From the NCBI GenBank assembly GCA_945861325.1, contig CAMATY010000009.1:1-32971 (forward strand): DNA of 32,971 bases, given 5' to 3'. A model generated the notes under the pieces. It did not search any database. It was not told the DNA's origin and saw nothing but the letters and a program-made list of their open reading frames with translations. Positions 21,011 to 30,939 of the stretch are shown here, one piece after another. A program made the translations under genes and the position numbers. How positions within the stretch are numbered: the first letter of the stretch is position 1; each line of letters starts with the position of its first letter. This stretch comes from Ferrithrix thermotolerans DSM 19514. GTDB lineage: Bacteria; Actinomycetota; Acidimicrobiia; Acidimicrobiales; Ilumatobacteraceae.

Positions 21011-22431
21011 GCGCAACCTATGCTCACGCGCCAGGATTTGTTGCAGGTGATCGTCCAAAGATCGTGACATCACGATTTGAATTCGCTGATTCATTCACCC
21101 TTGAGCGCTACTTGGCTACAAACGGCTACAAAGGTTTACGAGCAGCGCTATCTCGTCCTGCAAATGAAATTCATGACGATGTAAAAAGCGCGACGGTGCT
21201 TGGTCGCGGTGGAGCAGGATTCCCTGCGGGAACAAAGTGGGGTTTAACCCCGCAGCAAGTTTGGCCAAAGTATCTAGTTGTCAATGGCGACGAAAGCGAA
21301 CCAGGCACCTACAAAGACAGATTGCTAATGGAGCGCGATCCACATCAACTTATTGAAGGTTGTTTGATTGCTTGCTATGCGGCTGGGTTGTCGCAGTGCT
21401 TCCTATATATAAGAGGAGAGATGGCATTAGCCCAAGAACGAGTTGCAGCGGCTTTAAATGAGGCATATGCCGCTGGATATGTTGGTAAAAATATTCTTGG
21501 CTCAAATTTTTCGGTTGATATTATTTTGCATTGGGGTGCAGGCGCATATGTAGTCGGAGAAGAAACTGCGCTGATCGAAAGTCTCGAAGGAAACCGTGGC
21601 ATGCCGCGACTCAAGCCACCTTTTTTTCCGGCTGTGAACGGACTCTATGGTCAGCCGACGATTGTAAATAATGTTGAAACTCTCGCTAACTTGCCATGGC
21701 TGTTATGCAATGGAGTTGCCGCGTACACAGCAGTCGGAACAAAAACATCACCTGGCACGCGAATGGTTGCAGTGTCTGGTCATGTTAAACGACCTGGAGT
21801 TTTTGAAATTATCAACGGCACGACAACTTTTCGAGATTTAATTTTCGGTGAAGAATTTTGTGGCGGAATACGAGATGACAAACAACTCAAAGCATTTGTG
21901 CCAGGCGGAGGTTCGGCGCCGTGGTTTACTGCTGATCAATTAGATTTACCGTTTGAAGCAAGCCAAGTCGGACCAGCAGGATCAATGCTTGGTTCGGGTG
22001 CAGTAATCGTGATGGATGAGACAACAGATATTCCGGCTGCGGCTCTTACGCTGACACATTTTTATGCTCACGAATCTTGTGGCAAGTGCACTCCGTGTCG
22101 CGAAGGCGGAACTTGGCTTGAGCGAATTCTTCGTCGAATTGTTGACGGCGACGGCACTGATGCTGACTTGCAACAACTTCTTGAAGTCGGCGCAATGATT
22201 TGCCCTGGAGATTTTCCGCATGCAGCCAACGCTCAATTAGGTTTAACGGCCGTGCCTTTTCCGTACAAGATGACGACAATTTGTTTTGTTGGACCATCGG
22301 CGTTCGCACCTGTTCACTCGGCGCTGACACTTTTTAGAAGCGAGTTTGAATCTCGAGTGACAAAGCGCGTGACGATTCCTGTTACTGCGGTTTCGACAGC
22401 CAAGACGGTTATGCCGGTCGGGGCGCACTAA
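21007..22431 (+). CDS. nuoF: NADH-quinone oxidoreductase subunit F (NADH-binding)
   Basis: A 474-residue subunit that binds NADH and FMN. GRGGAGFPAGTKW (67-79) binds nucleotide, NGDESEPGTYKDR (93-105) lies near FMN, and SCGKCTPCR holds three ligands of [4Fe-4S] cluster N3 (C358, C361, C364). The fourth is probably C426 in TTICFVGPSA, which aligns with the usual TICALGD-type motif; this leaves about 20 extra residues (ICPGDFPHAANAQLG, with C399) between the ligands. I chose ATG 21007, overlapping the nuoE stop (ATGA), over the upstream in-frame ATG 20983. Confidence 0.95.
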   Translation: MSATYAHAPGFVAGDRPKIVTSRFEFADSFTLERYLATNGYKGLRAALSRPANEIHDDVKSATVLGRGGAGFPAGTKWGLTPQQVWPKYLVVNGDESEPGTYKDRLLMERDPHQLIEGCLIACYAAGLSQCFLYIRGEMALAQERVAAALNEAYAAGYVGKNILGSNFSVDIILHWGAGAYVVGEETALIESLEGNRGMPRLKPPFFPAVNGLYGQPTIVNNVETLANLPWLLCNGVAAYTAVGTKTSPGTRMVAVSGHVKRPGVFEIINGTTTFRDLIFGEEFCGGIRDDKQLKAFVPGGGSAPWFTADQLDLPFEASQVGPAGSMLGSGAVIVMDETTDIPAAALTLTHFYAHESCGKCTPCREGGTWLERILRRIVDGDGTDADLQQLLEVGAMICPGDFPHAANAQLGLTAVPFPYKMTTICFVGPSAFAPVHSALTLFRSEFESRVTKRVTIPVTAVSTAKTVMPVGAH

Positions 22432-24806
22432 TGACGATTGTTGATCCAACCGCCGAAAATATTGTCGCTGATCCAAATGTCGTAAACATCACGATCAATG
22501 ACAAGCCAGTTTTGGCGCGAAAAGGTGAGCTGATAATTGCGGCCGCCGATCGCACAGATGATTTCATTCCAAGATTCTGTTATCACCCGCGGATGAGTTC
22601 GGTGGGCATGTGTCGGCAGTGTCTAGTTGAAGTAGAAACTCCTCGCGGACCAATGATGGTTGTGTCTTGTATGACGCCAGTTGCCGAAGGTCAAATCGTT
22701 CGTACCGCAACTGACACAGTTAAAAAAGCTCAAGAGGGTGTGCTTGAGTTGTTGCTTGCCAATCACCCACTTGATTGTCCTGTTTGCGACAAAGGTGGTG
22801 AATGTCCATTACAAGATCAAGCATTCAGCCATGGTCCTGGAGAGAGTCGATTCGTTGAAGAAAAGCGTCACTACGAAAAACCAATCGCAATTAGCGAAAT
22901 TGTTTATCTTGATCGCGAGCGTTGCATTTTGTGTGACCGGTGCACCAGGTTTGCCGATGAAGTTGCGGGAGATCCACTAATTTCTTTTACAAGTCGTGGC
23001 AATGACACACAGGTCATGACGTTTCCCGAAGAACCTTTCAGCAGTTACTTCTCTGGCAACACTGTGCAAATTTGTCCAGTCGGAGCATTAACCGCAAAGC
23101 CTTATCGATTTAAAGCTCGTCCATGGGACATTGAGCAAACAGAAAGCACTTGCACTTCTTGTTCAGTTGGCTGTCGCGTAGTCGTGCAAAGCAGCCGAGA
23201 TGAATTAGTTCGGTTTCAAGGAGTAGATATAGACCCAGTGAACTGGGGTTGGCTGTGTGATCGTGGTCGATACAACTTTGAGTCGGTCAATTCAACCGAG
23301 CGATTGATTGCGCCATTAATCAAATCAGATTCTGGTCTTGCGATTACATCATGGTCGGTCGCTCTTGAATCAGCAGCAAGAATTATTCGCACCGCCTTGA
23401 ACAGCGGCACCGATTCAGTAGCAATTCTTGGTGGTGCTCGTGGTACTAACGAAGACGCATTTGCTTGGGCATCTTTGGCAGATCAACTTGGAATCACGCA
23501 ACGCGATTCTCAACTCGGTGACGGCTTAACCCCAGAAATTTTTAACCTTGCTCAAGCAACAATCGATGAAACTTGTGCTGCAAGCACAATCATCTTGTTG
23601 TCCCCAGATCTCAAAGAAGAACTTCCAGTTCTGTATTTAAGAGTTCGTGACGCAGCGCAAAAACGAAAGTCACGAATTTTAGAGTTCTCCCCGCGTGATT
23701 CTGGTTTGACTCCGTATGCATGGCGAAGTGTCTCGTTTGAGCCAGGTCGACAGGCTCAAGTTGTTCGCGAGACTCTTGAGACACAAGAAATGCAAGAACA
23801 AATTCGTCTTGGCGAGGTTGTAGTCGTACTTGGTCGCGCGAACTTGGCCGAGAACGAATCGTTTACTCTGCATGCGTTAGGTGAGATACTTCATGCAATT
23901 CCGAATGCAAAAATTCTCCCAGTGTTACGTCGCGGAAATGTTCGCGGGGCAGTTGCAGTTGGGTTCACTCCACAAAAAAACTCTGGCGACGCAATTGATA
24001 TTTTAACCAAAGCCGCAGCCGGAAAAATCGAATGTTTAATTCTGCTTGGAGCAGACCCACTCGCTGATGTTGCTGACTCAGATCTTGTTGCTCGAGCATT
24101 TAATCGAACCAGAAGCGTGATCAGCATCGACACTTTTATAAATAGTTCGAACCGCAATGCCGATGTTGTTCTTCCTGCTGCAGCATTTACGGAAAAAACA
24201 GGTACGACTACCAATCTTGAAGGACGAATCAGCAATGTGACGCAGCAGATTACCCCGCGTGGTACATCTCGTCCAGATTGGATGATTGCAACTGAACTTG
24301 GACTGAGTCTCGGCATTGATCTCGAGGTATCAAGCCTGGATGAGTTGCATCAGAAAATGACCTCAAGCATCGCCGAGTTTTCTTCGTGTGCAAACAATCC
24401 AGTGATTAATAGCGACGGTGTGTTGATTGTAAATGAAGCGTCAGCAACAATTTCACGGGCATCGGTAGTTCTAGTAGATCGAAATTCATATAGTTATCGA
24501 TTAATTGTGTCTCGCACGATGTATGACAACGCACAATCGACAAAGACCAGTCCGTCACTTGTCGGAATCATCACCAAGTCAGCAATCTATGTCAATCCAC
24601 TTGATCTGGCTCGAATCGGTGTTGTGGACGGCACAAATATTCGAGTCGGCATTGATGACAAAAGTATTGTGCTGCCAGTAAATGCACACAGTGGCGTGCA
24701 TCGAGGAACCGCATGGTTGCCATACAACCACACGAGTGTCGATATTCGACCGCTGTTAGACATCACCTCAGATGTAGTTGATGTTCGGATTGAGCAACTC
24801 AGATGA
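22431..24806 (+). CDS. nuoG: NADH-quinone oxidoreductase subunit G
   Basis: A 791-residue 75-kDa-family subunit with a molybdopterin-oxidoreductase-like C-terminal half. Four clusters can be traced: [2Fe-2S] N1b at C50, C61, C64, C80; [4Fe-4S] N5 at H112, C116, C119, C125; N4 at C165, C168, C171, C215; and the extra off-path N7 at C241, C244, C248, C276, found only in some bacteria. From about 285 on the fold is that of formate dehydrogenase-like enzymes but catalytically empty. The start overlaps the nuoF stop (TAATG), and the end overlaps nuoH. Confidence 0.96.
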   Translation: MTIVDPTAENIVADPNVVNITINDKPVLARKGELIIAAADRTDDFIPRFCYHPRMSSVGMCRQCLVEVETPRGPMMVVSCMTPVAEGQIVRTATDTVKKAQEGVLELLLANHPLDCPVCDKGGECPLQDQAFSHGPGESRFVEEKRHYEKPIAISEIVYLDRERCILCDRCTRFADEVAGDPLISFTSRGNDTQVMTFPEEPFSSYFSGNTVQICPVGALTAKPYRFKARPWDIEQTESTCTSCSVGCRVVVQSSRDELVRFQGVDIDPVNWGWLCDRGRYNFESVNSTERLIAPLIKSDSGLAITSWSVALESAARIIRTALNSGTDSVAILGGARGTNEDAFAWASLADQLGITQRDSQLGDGLTPEIFNLAQATIDETCAASTIILLSPDLKEELPVLYLRVRDAAQKRKSRILEFSPRDSGLTPYAWRSVSFEPGRQAQVVRETLETQEMQEQIRLGEVVVVLGRANLAENESFTLHALGEILHAIPNAKILPVLRRGNVRGAVAVGFTPQKNSGDAIDILTKAAAGKIECLILLGADPLADVADSDLVARAFNRTRSVISIDTFINSSNRNADVVLPAAAFTEKTGTTTNLEGRISNVTQQITPRGTSRPDWMIATELGLSLGIDLEVSSLDELHQKMTSSIAEFSSCANNPVINSDGVLIVNEASATISRASVVLVDRNSYSYRLIVSRTMYDNAQSTKTSPSLVGIITKSAIYVNPLDLARIGVVDGTNIRVGIDDKSIVLPVNAHSGVHRGTAWLPYNHTSVDIRPLLDITSDVVDVRIEQLR

Positions 24807-26020
24807 TCGCTCTTGACGAACTTCTTGTCGACAATCTGCTGTGGGCTCCGTTGCTGATCGTGTTGTTGAAAGTTGTTGTTGTTTTCATCGTCGGCTTGTT
24901 GGCCACAATGTTGATGGTGTGGTTTGAGCGCAAAGCGATTGCCGGAATGCAAAATCGAATCGGACCAAATAAAACCGGTCCATTCGGAATACTGCAGACT
25001 CTTGCCGATGGAATCAAATTGTTCTTTAAAGAAGACTTAATTCCAAATCGCTCCGACCGTTTCGTATTTGCTCTCGCACCGTTCTTGTCGTTTGTGCCGG
25101 CATTTTTGGCATTCGCAATCATTCCGCTAGGTGGCGACTTTCGCAACGGAAACGGTGGTGAAGTCACTTGGTTTGGTCATGTAACTAAAGTTCAACTTGC
25201 CGATCCGCCGATTGGAGTTTTATTCGCTCTGGCGATTTCGTCGATTGCGGTGTATGGCATCATGCTTGCTGGTTGGTCAAGTGGATCTAAATATCCGCTG
25301 ATTGGTTCTGTGCGCGCTTCAGCACAAATGGTTAGTTATGAAGCAGCACTTGGTTTATCTCTAGCGTCGGTGTTGTTGGTTGCTGGCACGCTCTCAACGA
25401 GTGGCATTGTCGCAGCCCAAACAACAATTACACAATGGAATGTGATCTCAACTGGTTTCATTCCATTTATTATTTTTCTCATCGCAGCAACTGCCGAGTT
25501 GAATCGTCCACCATTTGACTTAGTTGAGGCAGAACAAGAACTTGTCGGTGGCTTTAATACCGAGTATTCATCAATTCGGTTTGCGTTGTTCTATCTTGCC
25601 GAATTCATGAACACGGTCACGATGTCGGCACTAATTGTCACACTATTTTTTGGTGGACCACAACCTATTGCGTTTGGTAATTTCGTATTGGATATTCCAT
25701 TGCTTCCGAATGCACTTGAGGGTACTTTCTGGCTTCTCGCCAAAGTTCTTGTGTTTTTATATATCTATATTTGGTTCCGAGCAACTCTTCCTCGTTTGAG
25801 ATATGACCAACTTATGGATCTTGGATGGAAAGTTCTTATTCCTGGATCACTTGGATGGTTCATGCTTTTGGCTTCACAACGCCTAGCTCGCCAAAACGAT
25901 TGGAACATCTTCATAATCACCGGCTCTTCGGTAGTTGTGATGGTCGCCTGTTATTTACTTTTGCAGGCAGCATTTTCAAAGAGTGCGCGAGAGCGTGAGA
26001 TTCAAGGATCGATGTTCTAA
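24803..26020 (+). CDS. nuoH: NADH-quinone oxidoreductase subunit H
   Basis: A 405-residue membrane subunit at the heel of complex I that contributes to the quinone chamber and the first proton path. Signatures are [39 protein letters not shown], and the acidic loop [24 protein letters not shown]. It has a C-terminal extension of about 30 residues ending in a charged tail. The ATG overlaps the nuoG stop (ATGA), and the stop overlaps nuoI by one base. Confidence 0.96.
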   Translation: MIALDELLVDNLLWAPLLIVLLKVVVVFIVGLLATMLMVWFERKAIAGMQNRIGPNKTGPFGILQTLADGIKLFFKEDLIPNRSDRFVFALAPFLSFVPAFLAFAIIPLGGDFRNGNGGEVTWFGHVTKVQLADPPIGVLFALAISSIAVYGIMLAGWSSGSKYPLIGSVRASAQMVSYEAALGLSLASVLLVAGTLSTSGIVAAQTTITQWNVISTGFIPFIIFLIAATAELNRPPFDLVEAEQELVGGFNTEYSSIRFALFYLAEFMNTVTMSALIVTLFFGGPQPIAFGNFVLDIPLLPNALEGTFWLLAKVLVFLYIYIWFRATLPRLRYDQLMDLGWKVLIPGSLGWFMLLASQRLARQNDWNIFIITGSSVVVMVACYLLLQAAFSKSAREREIQGSMF

Positions 26021-26652
26021 TGGGCTACCTCGGCGGATTTATAGTTACGCTTCGTCAACGCGGAGAGAAGAATCGTGTCACGACCCAATACTCAGGTGGT
26101 CGTGTATTTCGTCGAAATAAGAAGCGTGCCGTCAAAATGGACGAGAAGTTAGACAAGCCAGAACGAATGCACGGTCGACATGTTCTCAATCGTTACGAAG
26201 ACGGAATGGAAAAATGCATCGGATGCGAATTGTGCGCTGCGGTGTGTCCAGCAAAGTGTATTCATGTTCGCGGCGCCGACAACAATCCAACTAACCCGAC
26301 ATCACCAGGCGAACGATTCGGTTGGATTTATGAAATCAACTACTTGCGATGTATCCACTGCGACTTATGTGTTGAAGCGTGTCCGACAGAAGCAATCACC
26401 GAAACTAAAATGTTTGAGTTTTCATTTACAAATCGCAAAGACGCGATCTATACAAAAGACGAACTTCTTGTTGACAATTCAGGCAAACCGCAGCAACTTG
26501 CTTGGGAGGATTGGCGCGAAGGTGAAGATCAGAACACGTCGGGTTGGATGCGGGCGACAGCAGCATCAGGCGATGCAAACTTTGTTGGTGTCGTGTCATG
26601 GAGTGGCGAATTAGGTCACGGCGTGCGTCCCGCAGAAGATAAGAGCGAATAG
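26020..26652 (+). CDS. nuoI: NADH-quinone oxidoreductase subunit I
   Basis: A 210-residue ferredoxin-like subunit with clusters N6a and N6b. Ligands are C66, C69, C72, C76 ([12 protein letters not shown]) and C111, C114, C117, C121 ([12 protein letters not shown]), each set serving partly both clusters. The N-terminus ([13 protein letters not shown]) lies along the membrane, and a tail of about 70 residues follows the second motif. It begins at the last base of nuoH and ends immediately before nuoJ. Confidence 0.96.
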   Translation: MGYLGGFIVTLRQRGEKNRVTTQYSGGRVFRRNKKRAVKMDEKLDKPERMHGRHVLNRYEDGMEKCIGCELCAAVCPAKCIHVRGADNNPTNPTSPGERFGWIYEINYLRCIHCDLCVEACPTEAITETKMFEFSFTNRKDAIYTKDELLVDNSGKPQQLAWEDWREGEDQNTSGWMRATAASGDANFVGVVSWSGELGHGVRPAEDKSE

Positions 26653-27201
26653 ATGGAATTTTTTGTTTTTGGTTGTGCCGCGCTTATGATTCTTGTCGGT
26701 GCAGTTGGCGTAATAACCCGCAGTCATCCCGTGCACGCAGCATTAAGTCTTGTCCTGACGCTGTTCGGGGTAGCGGTTTTATTTGTTGCCCAAGAGGCAC
26801 ACTTTCTGGCCGCAGTTCAGGTGATTGTTTATGCAGGAGCAATCGTCGTGTTGTTTTTGTTTGTGATCATGTTGCTCGGCGTTGACCGTGTCGAGAATCT
26901 TCGGACCGAGCCACTTACAGCGCAACGACCGCTTGCAGTAATCGTCAGTCTTGGTCTAATCGGAATTCTTGTCGCTGCATTCACCACCGGCAGTGGTGCG
27001 TTACATGAACGAGGAGAAGGTATAAATATTCCAGATTTAAGTACAGGCACAGACGCCAATACAACACAACTCGCCGAGTCAATTTTTTCTAAATATGTTG
27101 TTGCATTTGAAGTCACTTCAGTGCTGTTAGTTGTTGCTGTTGTGGGTACCGTGCTTCTTTCTCGACGAATTAAATCAGTCGAAGTGGAAACTTCAAAGTG
27201 A
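26653..27201 (+). CDS. nuoJ: NADH-quinone oxidoreductase subunit J
   Basis: A 182-residue membrane subunit with five helices. The conserved third-helix area is [21 protein letters not shown], near the pi-bulge helix that gates proton movement. A periplasmic loop ([19 protein letters not shown]...) precedes the last helix. The start follows the nuoI stop directly, and the stop overlaps nuoK (GTGA). Confidence 0.95.
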   Translation: MEFFVFGCAALMILVGAVGVITRSHPVHAALSLVLTLFGVAVLFVAQEAHFLAAVQVIVYAGAIVVLFLFVIMLLGVDRVENLRTEPLTAQRPLAVIVSLGLIGILVAAFTTGSGALHERGEGINIPDLSTGTDANTTQLAESIFSKYVVAFEVTSVLLVVAVVGTVLLSRRIKSVEVETSK

Positions 27202-27518
27202 TCGCTGCATTGTTAGTGCCAACTGCTACTTGGTATCTCGTGCTTAGCGCGATACTTTTCGGCATCGGAACATTTGGTGTGCTTGTTCGTCGCAATCCAC
27301 TTGTGATGTTTATGTGTATTGAGTTGATGCTCAACGCAGTGAATTTGAGCTTCGTAACTTTGGCTCGAAAACTCAACGACATCAACGGTCAGACAATCGT
27401 GTTTTTCGTAATGGTTGTGGCTGCTGCCGAAGTCGTAGTTGGCCTTGGCATCATCGTGGCAATTATGCGAAATCGAAGTTCTGTAACTGCCGACGATCTC
27501 ACCGAACTGAACGGTTAA
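27198..27518 (+). CDS. nuoK: NADH-quinone oxidoreductase subunit K
   Basis: A 106-residue membrane subunit with three helices, homologous to MrpC. The typical segments are [32 protein letters not shown] and [19 protein letters not shown], with the two buried glutamates (in CIELML and AAEVVVG) needed for proton transfer. The start is GTG 27198, overlapping the nuoJ stop. nuoL begins two bases after its stop. Confidence 0.96.
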   Translation: MIAALLVPTATWYLVLSAILFGIGTFGVLVRRNPLVMFMCIELMLNAVNLSFVTLARKLNDINGQTIVFFVMVVAAAEVVVGLGIIVAIMRNRSSVTADDLTELNG

Positions 27519-27520
27519 AT

Positions 27521-29434
27521 GTGCTCGACTTGATTTGGTTGATACCAGTACTACCACTTGCTGGGGCGATGATCAATCTAGTTTTTGGTCGAAAACTCGG
27601 TGACCCCCGCGCAGGATGGGTCGCGACCACTGCTACTGCTACATCATTTCTCGTAACGGTTCTTGCGTACTTTGAAATGCTGGGTCTTCCTGCAGAAGAA
27701 CGCAGCCACATTGTCAATCTGTTTTCTTGGATTCGTGTTGGCGCGCTACAAGTTGATCTTGCGGTGCTGGCAGACCCACTTAGCATTGTGATGGCGCTGT
27801 TCGTTACAGGAATCTCAACTTTGATTCATCTCTATGCAATTGGTTATATGCATGGTGACGCCAAATTCTCAAAATTCTTTTTGTATTTAAATCTCTTCGT
27901 GTTCAGCATGTTGATGCTGGTGCTTGGCGAGAATCTACTCGTTACGTTCTTAGGTTGGGAAGGTGTCGGTGCGTGTAGCTATTTTTTAATTTCGTTCTGG
28001 CATACGCGCAACAGTGCGGCAGTCGCTGGCAAGAAGGCGTTCGTAACGAATCGCATCGGCGACTTTGGTGTGATGACCGCAATGTTTCTTGCATTTCATA
28101 GTCTTGGCACGCTTTCATACGGGGCAATAAATGAATCTGCGCGTAGTGGCGCACTTGCTCAAGTTACGGCAACAGCAATCGGGTTGTTGTTGTTCGTTGG
28201 CGCGTGTGGCAAGAGCGCTCAGCTTCCGCTTTATCTTTGGCTGCCAGATGCAATGGAAGGACCAACACCAGTTTCGGCATTAATCCATGCAGCAACGATG
28301 GTTACATCAGGCGTGTTCTTGATGACTCGAATGAGTCCAATTCTGCACGCCTCATACGAGTGGGCACCGACAGTGATTGCTGTGGTTGGTGCAGCCACTG
28401 CGCTGTACGCAGCAACAGTTGCCGTTGCGCAAAATGACATCAAAAAAGTTCTTGCGTATAGCACTGTTTCACAATTGGGATACATGTTTTTGGCAGTCGG
28501 ATCAGGTGCCTATGTTGCTGCGATTTTTCACATGGTGACTCACGCGTTTTTCAAAGCGTTGCTGTTTCTCGGTTCAGGTTCTGTAATTCACGGCATGCAT
28601 CACGAGCAAGACATGCGTCGGATGGGTGCATTGCGCAAGGTGATGCCGGTTACAGCATTCACTTTTATTATTGGTTGGTTAGCAATCGCTGGCGTGCCAC
28701 CGTTTGCTGGCTTCTGGTCGAAGGATGAGATTTTGCTCTATGTTTATGCCAACAACCGCGGTCTTTATGTAGTTGGATTAATAACTGCACTGCTCACAGC
28801 TTTCTACATGACTCGCCAAGTGATCATGGTTTTTTACGGCAAAGCAAATTGGAACGATCACAGCGCCGAACACGGTGCGCACGGTGACATCACTCCGCAT
28901 GAGAGCCCGAAAGTGATGTTGGCGCCACTTGTAGTTTTATCGTTGCTGTCCATAGTCGGTGGTGCAATGCAATTGCCGTTTGGTGAGAACTTCAATTTTC
29001 TTGAGCGCTGGCTCGCACCAGTAGTTGAAGAATCTGAGGCGCATATTTACGAGACTTGGGCATATCAAAATAAATATTTATTGCTAGTTGTGGCGATCGT
29101 GATTGCAATAGTTGGAATCGCGGCGTCGGTTGCTGTTTATTCAAAGTCTTGGTTAAAAGTGGTTGAGCCCAAAGTTCTTGAGCAAGCGTGGTATTACGAT
29201 GCTGCTGCAAGTCGGCTTATCGCTGGCCCAGGCGCGGCAGGTTTTAATTTGCTCGCATGGATCGACACCAACATCGTTGATGGCATCGTCAATGGAGTCG
29301 GATCAGTTATTCGGCGTGTTGCAAGTTCTTTGCGTCGTGCGCAAAATGGATTCGTTCGAGCGTACGCGTTATTGATCAGTCTCGGCGCCGTTGTCGTTCT
29401 AGCTTGGTTCTTGTTGCGGGGAGCACTGTTGTGA
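27521..29434 (+). CDS. nuoL: NADH-quinone oxidoreductase subunit L
   Basis: A 637-residue antiporter-like subunit at the distal end of the membrane arm. Typical elements are FLGWEGVGACSYFLI, the proton-channel segment PLYLWLPDAMEGPTPVSALIHAATMVTSGVF-type region (about residues 238-268), and KKVLAYSTVSQLGYM. The C-terminal part contains the long lateral helix and a final membrane anchor. The start is GTG 27521; the overlapping ATG at 27519 is out of frame. The stop overlaps nuoM (GTGA). Confidence 0.96.
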   Translation: MLDLIWLIPVLPLAGAMINLVFGRKLGDPRAGWVATTATATSFLVTVLAYFEMLGLPAEERSHIVNLFSWIRVGALQVDLAVLADPLSIVMALFVTGISTLIHLYAIGYMHGDAKFSKFFLYLNLFVFSMLMLVLGENLLVTFLGWEGVGACSYFLISFWHTRNSAAVAGKKAFVTNRIGDFGVMTAMFLAFHSLGTLSYGAINESARSGALAQVTATAIGLLLFVGACGKSAQLPLYLWLPDAMEGPTPVSALIHAATMVTSGVFLMTRMSPILHASYEWAPTVIAVVGAATALYAATVAVAQNDIKKVLAYSTVSQLGYMFLAVGSGAYVAAIFHMVTHAFFKALLFLGSGSVIHGMHHEQDMRRMGALRKVMPVTAFTFIIGWLAIAGVPPFAGFWSKDEILLYVYANNRGLYVVGLITALLTAFYMTRQVIMVFYGKANWNDHSAEHGAHGDITPHESPKVMLAPLVVLSLLSIVGGAMQLPFGENFNFLERWLAPVVEESEAHIYETWAYQNKYLLLVVAIVIAIVGIAASVAVYSKSWLKVVEPKVLEQAWYYDAAASRLIAGPGAAGFNLLAWIDTNIVDGIVNGVGSVIRRVASSLRRAQNGFVRAYALLISLGAVVVLAWFLLRGALL

Positions 29435-30939
29435 TCTCAGCAAATACCGAAGTTCTGAACTTTCCGATTCTGACAATGCTGGTGATTTTGCCGGTAATCG
29501 GATCAATAGTTGTCGCACTACTCGGTAAATCTCGACCAGAGTGGATGAAACTCAGCGCACTAATTTCAAGTGTTACAACTGCGGCGTTATCGCTCTGGCT
29601 ACTTGGTGTATTCAAGTCTGGCGAGGCGGGGTTTCAATTTGTCTCGCAACACGAGTGGATTAGGCAGTGGGGAATCTCATGGCACCTCGGTGTTGACGGC
29701 ATTTCGCTGTTCTTGGTAGTGCTAACCGGAATTTTATTTCCATTAGTAATTGTTGGCATTGACCCGCATCACGATGAAACCTCATATTTTGCGTGGATGT
29801 TGTTGTTGCAAGCTGGAGTAATGGGTTCATTTTTATCTCTTGACTTGTTTCTGTTCTTCGTGATGTTCGAAATCGTCTTGGTTCCGATGTATTTCTTAAT
29901 CGCTGGCTGGGGATACGACCAACGAATTTATGCGGCATTGAAATTCTTTCTATACACAATGGCTGGTTCGGCCTTCATGCTCGTTGGGATAATTGCGACA
30001 GTCGTACTTGCACACCGAGACCTCGGAGTTGTGACATTTGATCTCGTCAAAATTGCCGAAGGCGCAAATTTTTCAACAACCGCAGGTCGATGGCTGTTCT
30101 TATCTTTTGCTATTGCCTTTGCAGTAAAGGTGCCACTGTTCCCATTTCATACTTGGTTACCTGATGCCCACACCCAAGCACCAACTGGTGGCTCAGTAAT
30201 TCTCGCTGGTGTGTTGCTGAAAATGGGCACTTACGGTTTTCTGCGTTTCGGTGTTTACCTATTTCCACAAGCGGCGATGTGGGCAAGACCAGCGATTTTT
30301 ACTCTCGCCGTAATCGGAATTATTTACGGCGCAATTGCTGCAACGATGCAGCGCGACCTCAAGAGACTCGTTGCGTATTCATCGGTTGCTCACCTTGGTT
30401 TTATCGTGCTCGGAACATTCGCATTGAGTTCACAGGCCGTCACTGGTGCTGTAATGCAAATGGTAAATCACGGAGTCTCAACTGGAGCGTTGTTCTTGCT
30501 CGTCGGCATGATCTACGAGCGTCGACATACTCGTGAAATCGCAGAACTTCGCGGAATTCAACATGTCGCACCGATATTTGCTGGCGTATTTACAGTTGTG
30601 ATGTTGTCTTCAGTTGGTTTGCCAGGACTCAACGGTTTCGTCGGTGAGTTTTTAATTCTGATTGGTTCGTTTGGTCCAGCACGCTGGTGGACCGTTGTCG
30701 CCACAGTTGGAGTAGTACTGGCTGCGCTTTATTTGCTATGGGCGTATCAGCGTGTATTTCATGGTGAACCTGATGAAGCAAATTCAAGTTTTAAAGAAAT
30801 TACAATTCGTGAAGGGTTATTGATGTCGGTCTTTGTCGCGATCATCGTCGTTTCTGGTATTTATCCAAAGCCGATTCTTGATCGAATTGAACCAAGTGTG
30901 GCTGCGCTAATTAGTCATGTAGAAGGACAAACTAAGTGA
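29431..30939 (+). CDS. nuoM: NADH-quinone oxidoreductase subunit M
   Basis: A 502-residue antiporter-like subunit. Signatures are HLGVDGISLFLVVLTG, FVMFEIVLVPMYFLI with the conserved glutamate, VPLFPFHTWLPDAHTQAPT and KRLVAYSSVAHLGF. I chose GTG 29431, which overlaps the nuoL stop as GTGA and leaves a normal N-terminus; an earlier in-frame GTG at 29404 lies in the last nuoL helix. The stop again overlaps the next start as GTGA. Confidence 0.95.
   Translation: MISANTEVLNFPILTMLVILPVIGSIVVALLGKSRPEWMKLSALISSVTTAALSLWLLGVFKSGEAGFQFVSQHEWIRQWGISWHLGVDGISLFLVVLTGILFPLVIVGIDPHHDETSYFAWMLLLQAGVMGSFLSLDLFLFFVMFEIVLVPMYFLIAGWGYDQRIYAALKFFLYTMAGSAFMLVGIIATVVLAHRDLGVVTFDLVKIAEGANFSTTAGRWLFLSFAIAFAVKVPLFPFHTWLPDAHTQAPTGGSVILAGVLLKMGTYGFLRFGVYLFPQAAMWARPAIFTLAVIGIIYGAIAATMQRDLKRLVAYSSVAHLGFIVLGTFALSSQAVTGAVMQMVNHGVSTGALFLLVGMIYERRHTREIAELRGIQHVAPIFAGVFTVVMLSSVGLPGLNGFVGEFLILIGSFGPARWWTVVATVGVVLAALYLLWAYQRVFHGEPDEANSSFKEITIREGLLMSVFVAIIVVSGIYPKPILDRIEPSVAALISHVEGQTK

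Noticed and set aside
21405-21423. TATATATAAGAGGAGAG before an in-frame ATG inside nuoF, as an internal promoter or start
   Set aside because: The purine-rich site is only two or three bases from the ATG, and the resulting protein would lack the NADH/FMN motifs. The residues (LYIRGEMALAQE) are normal for NuoF.
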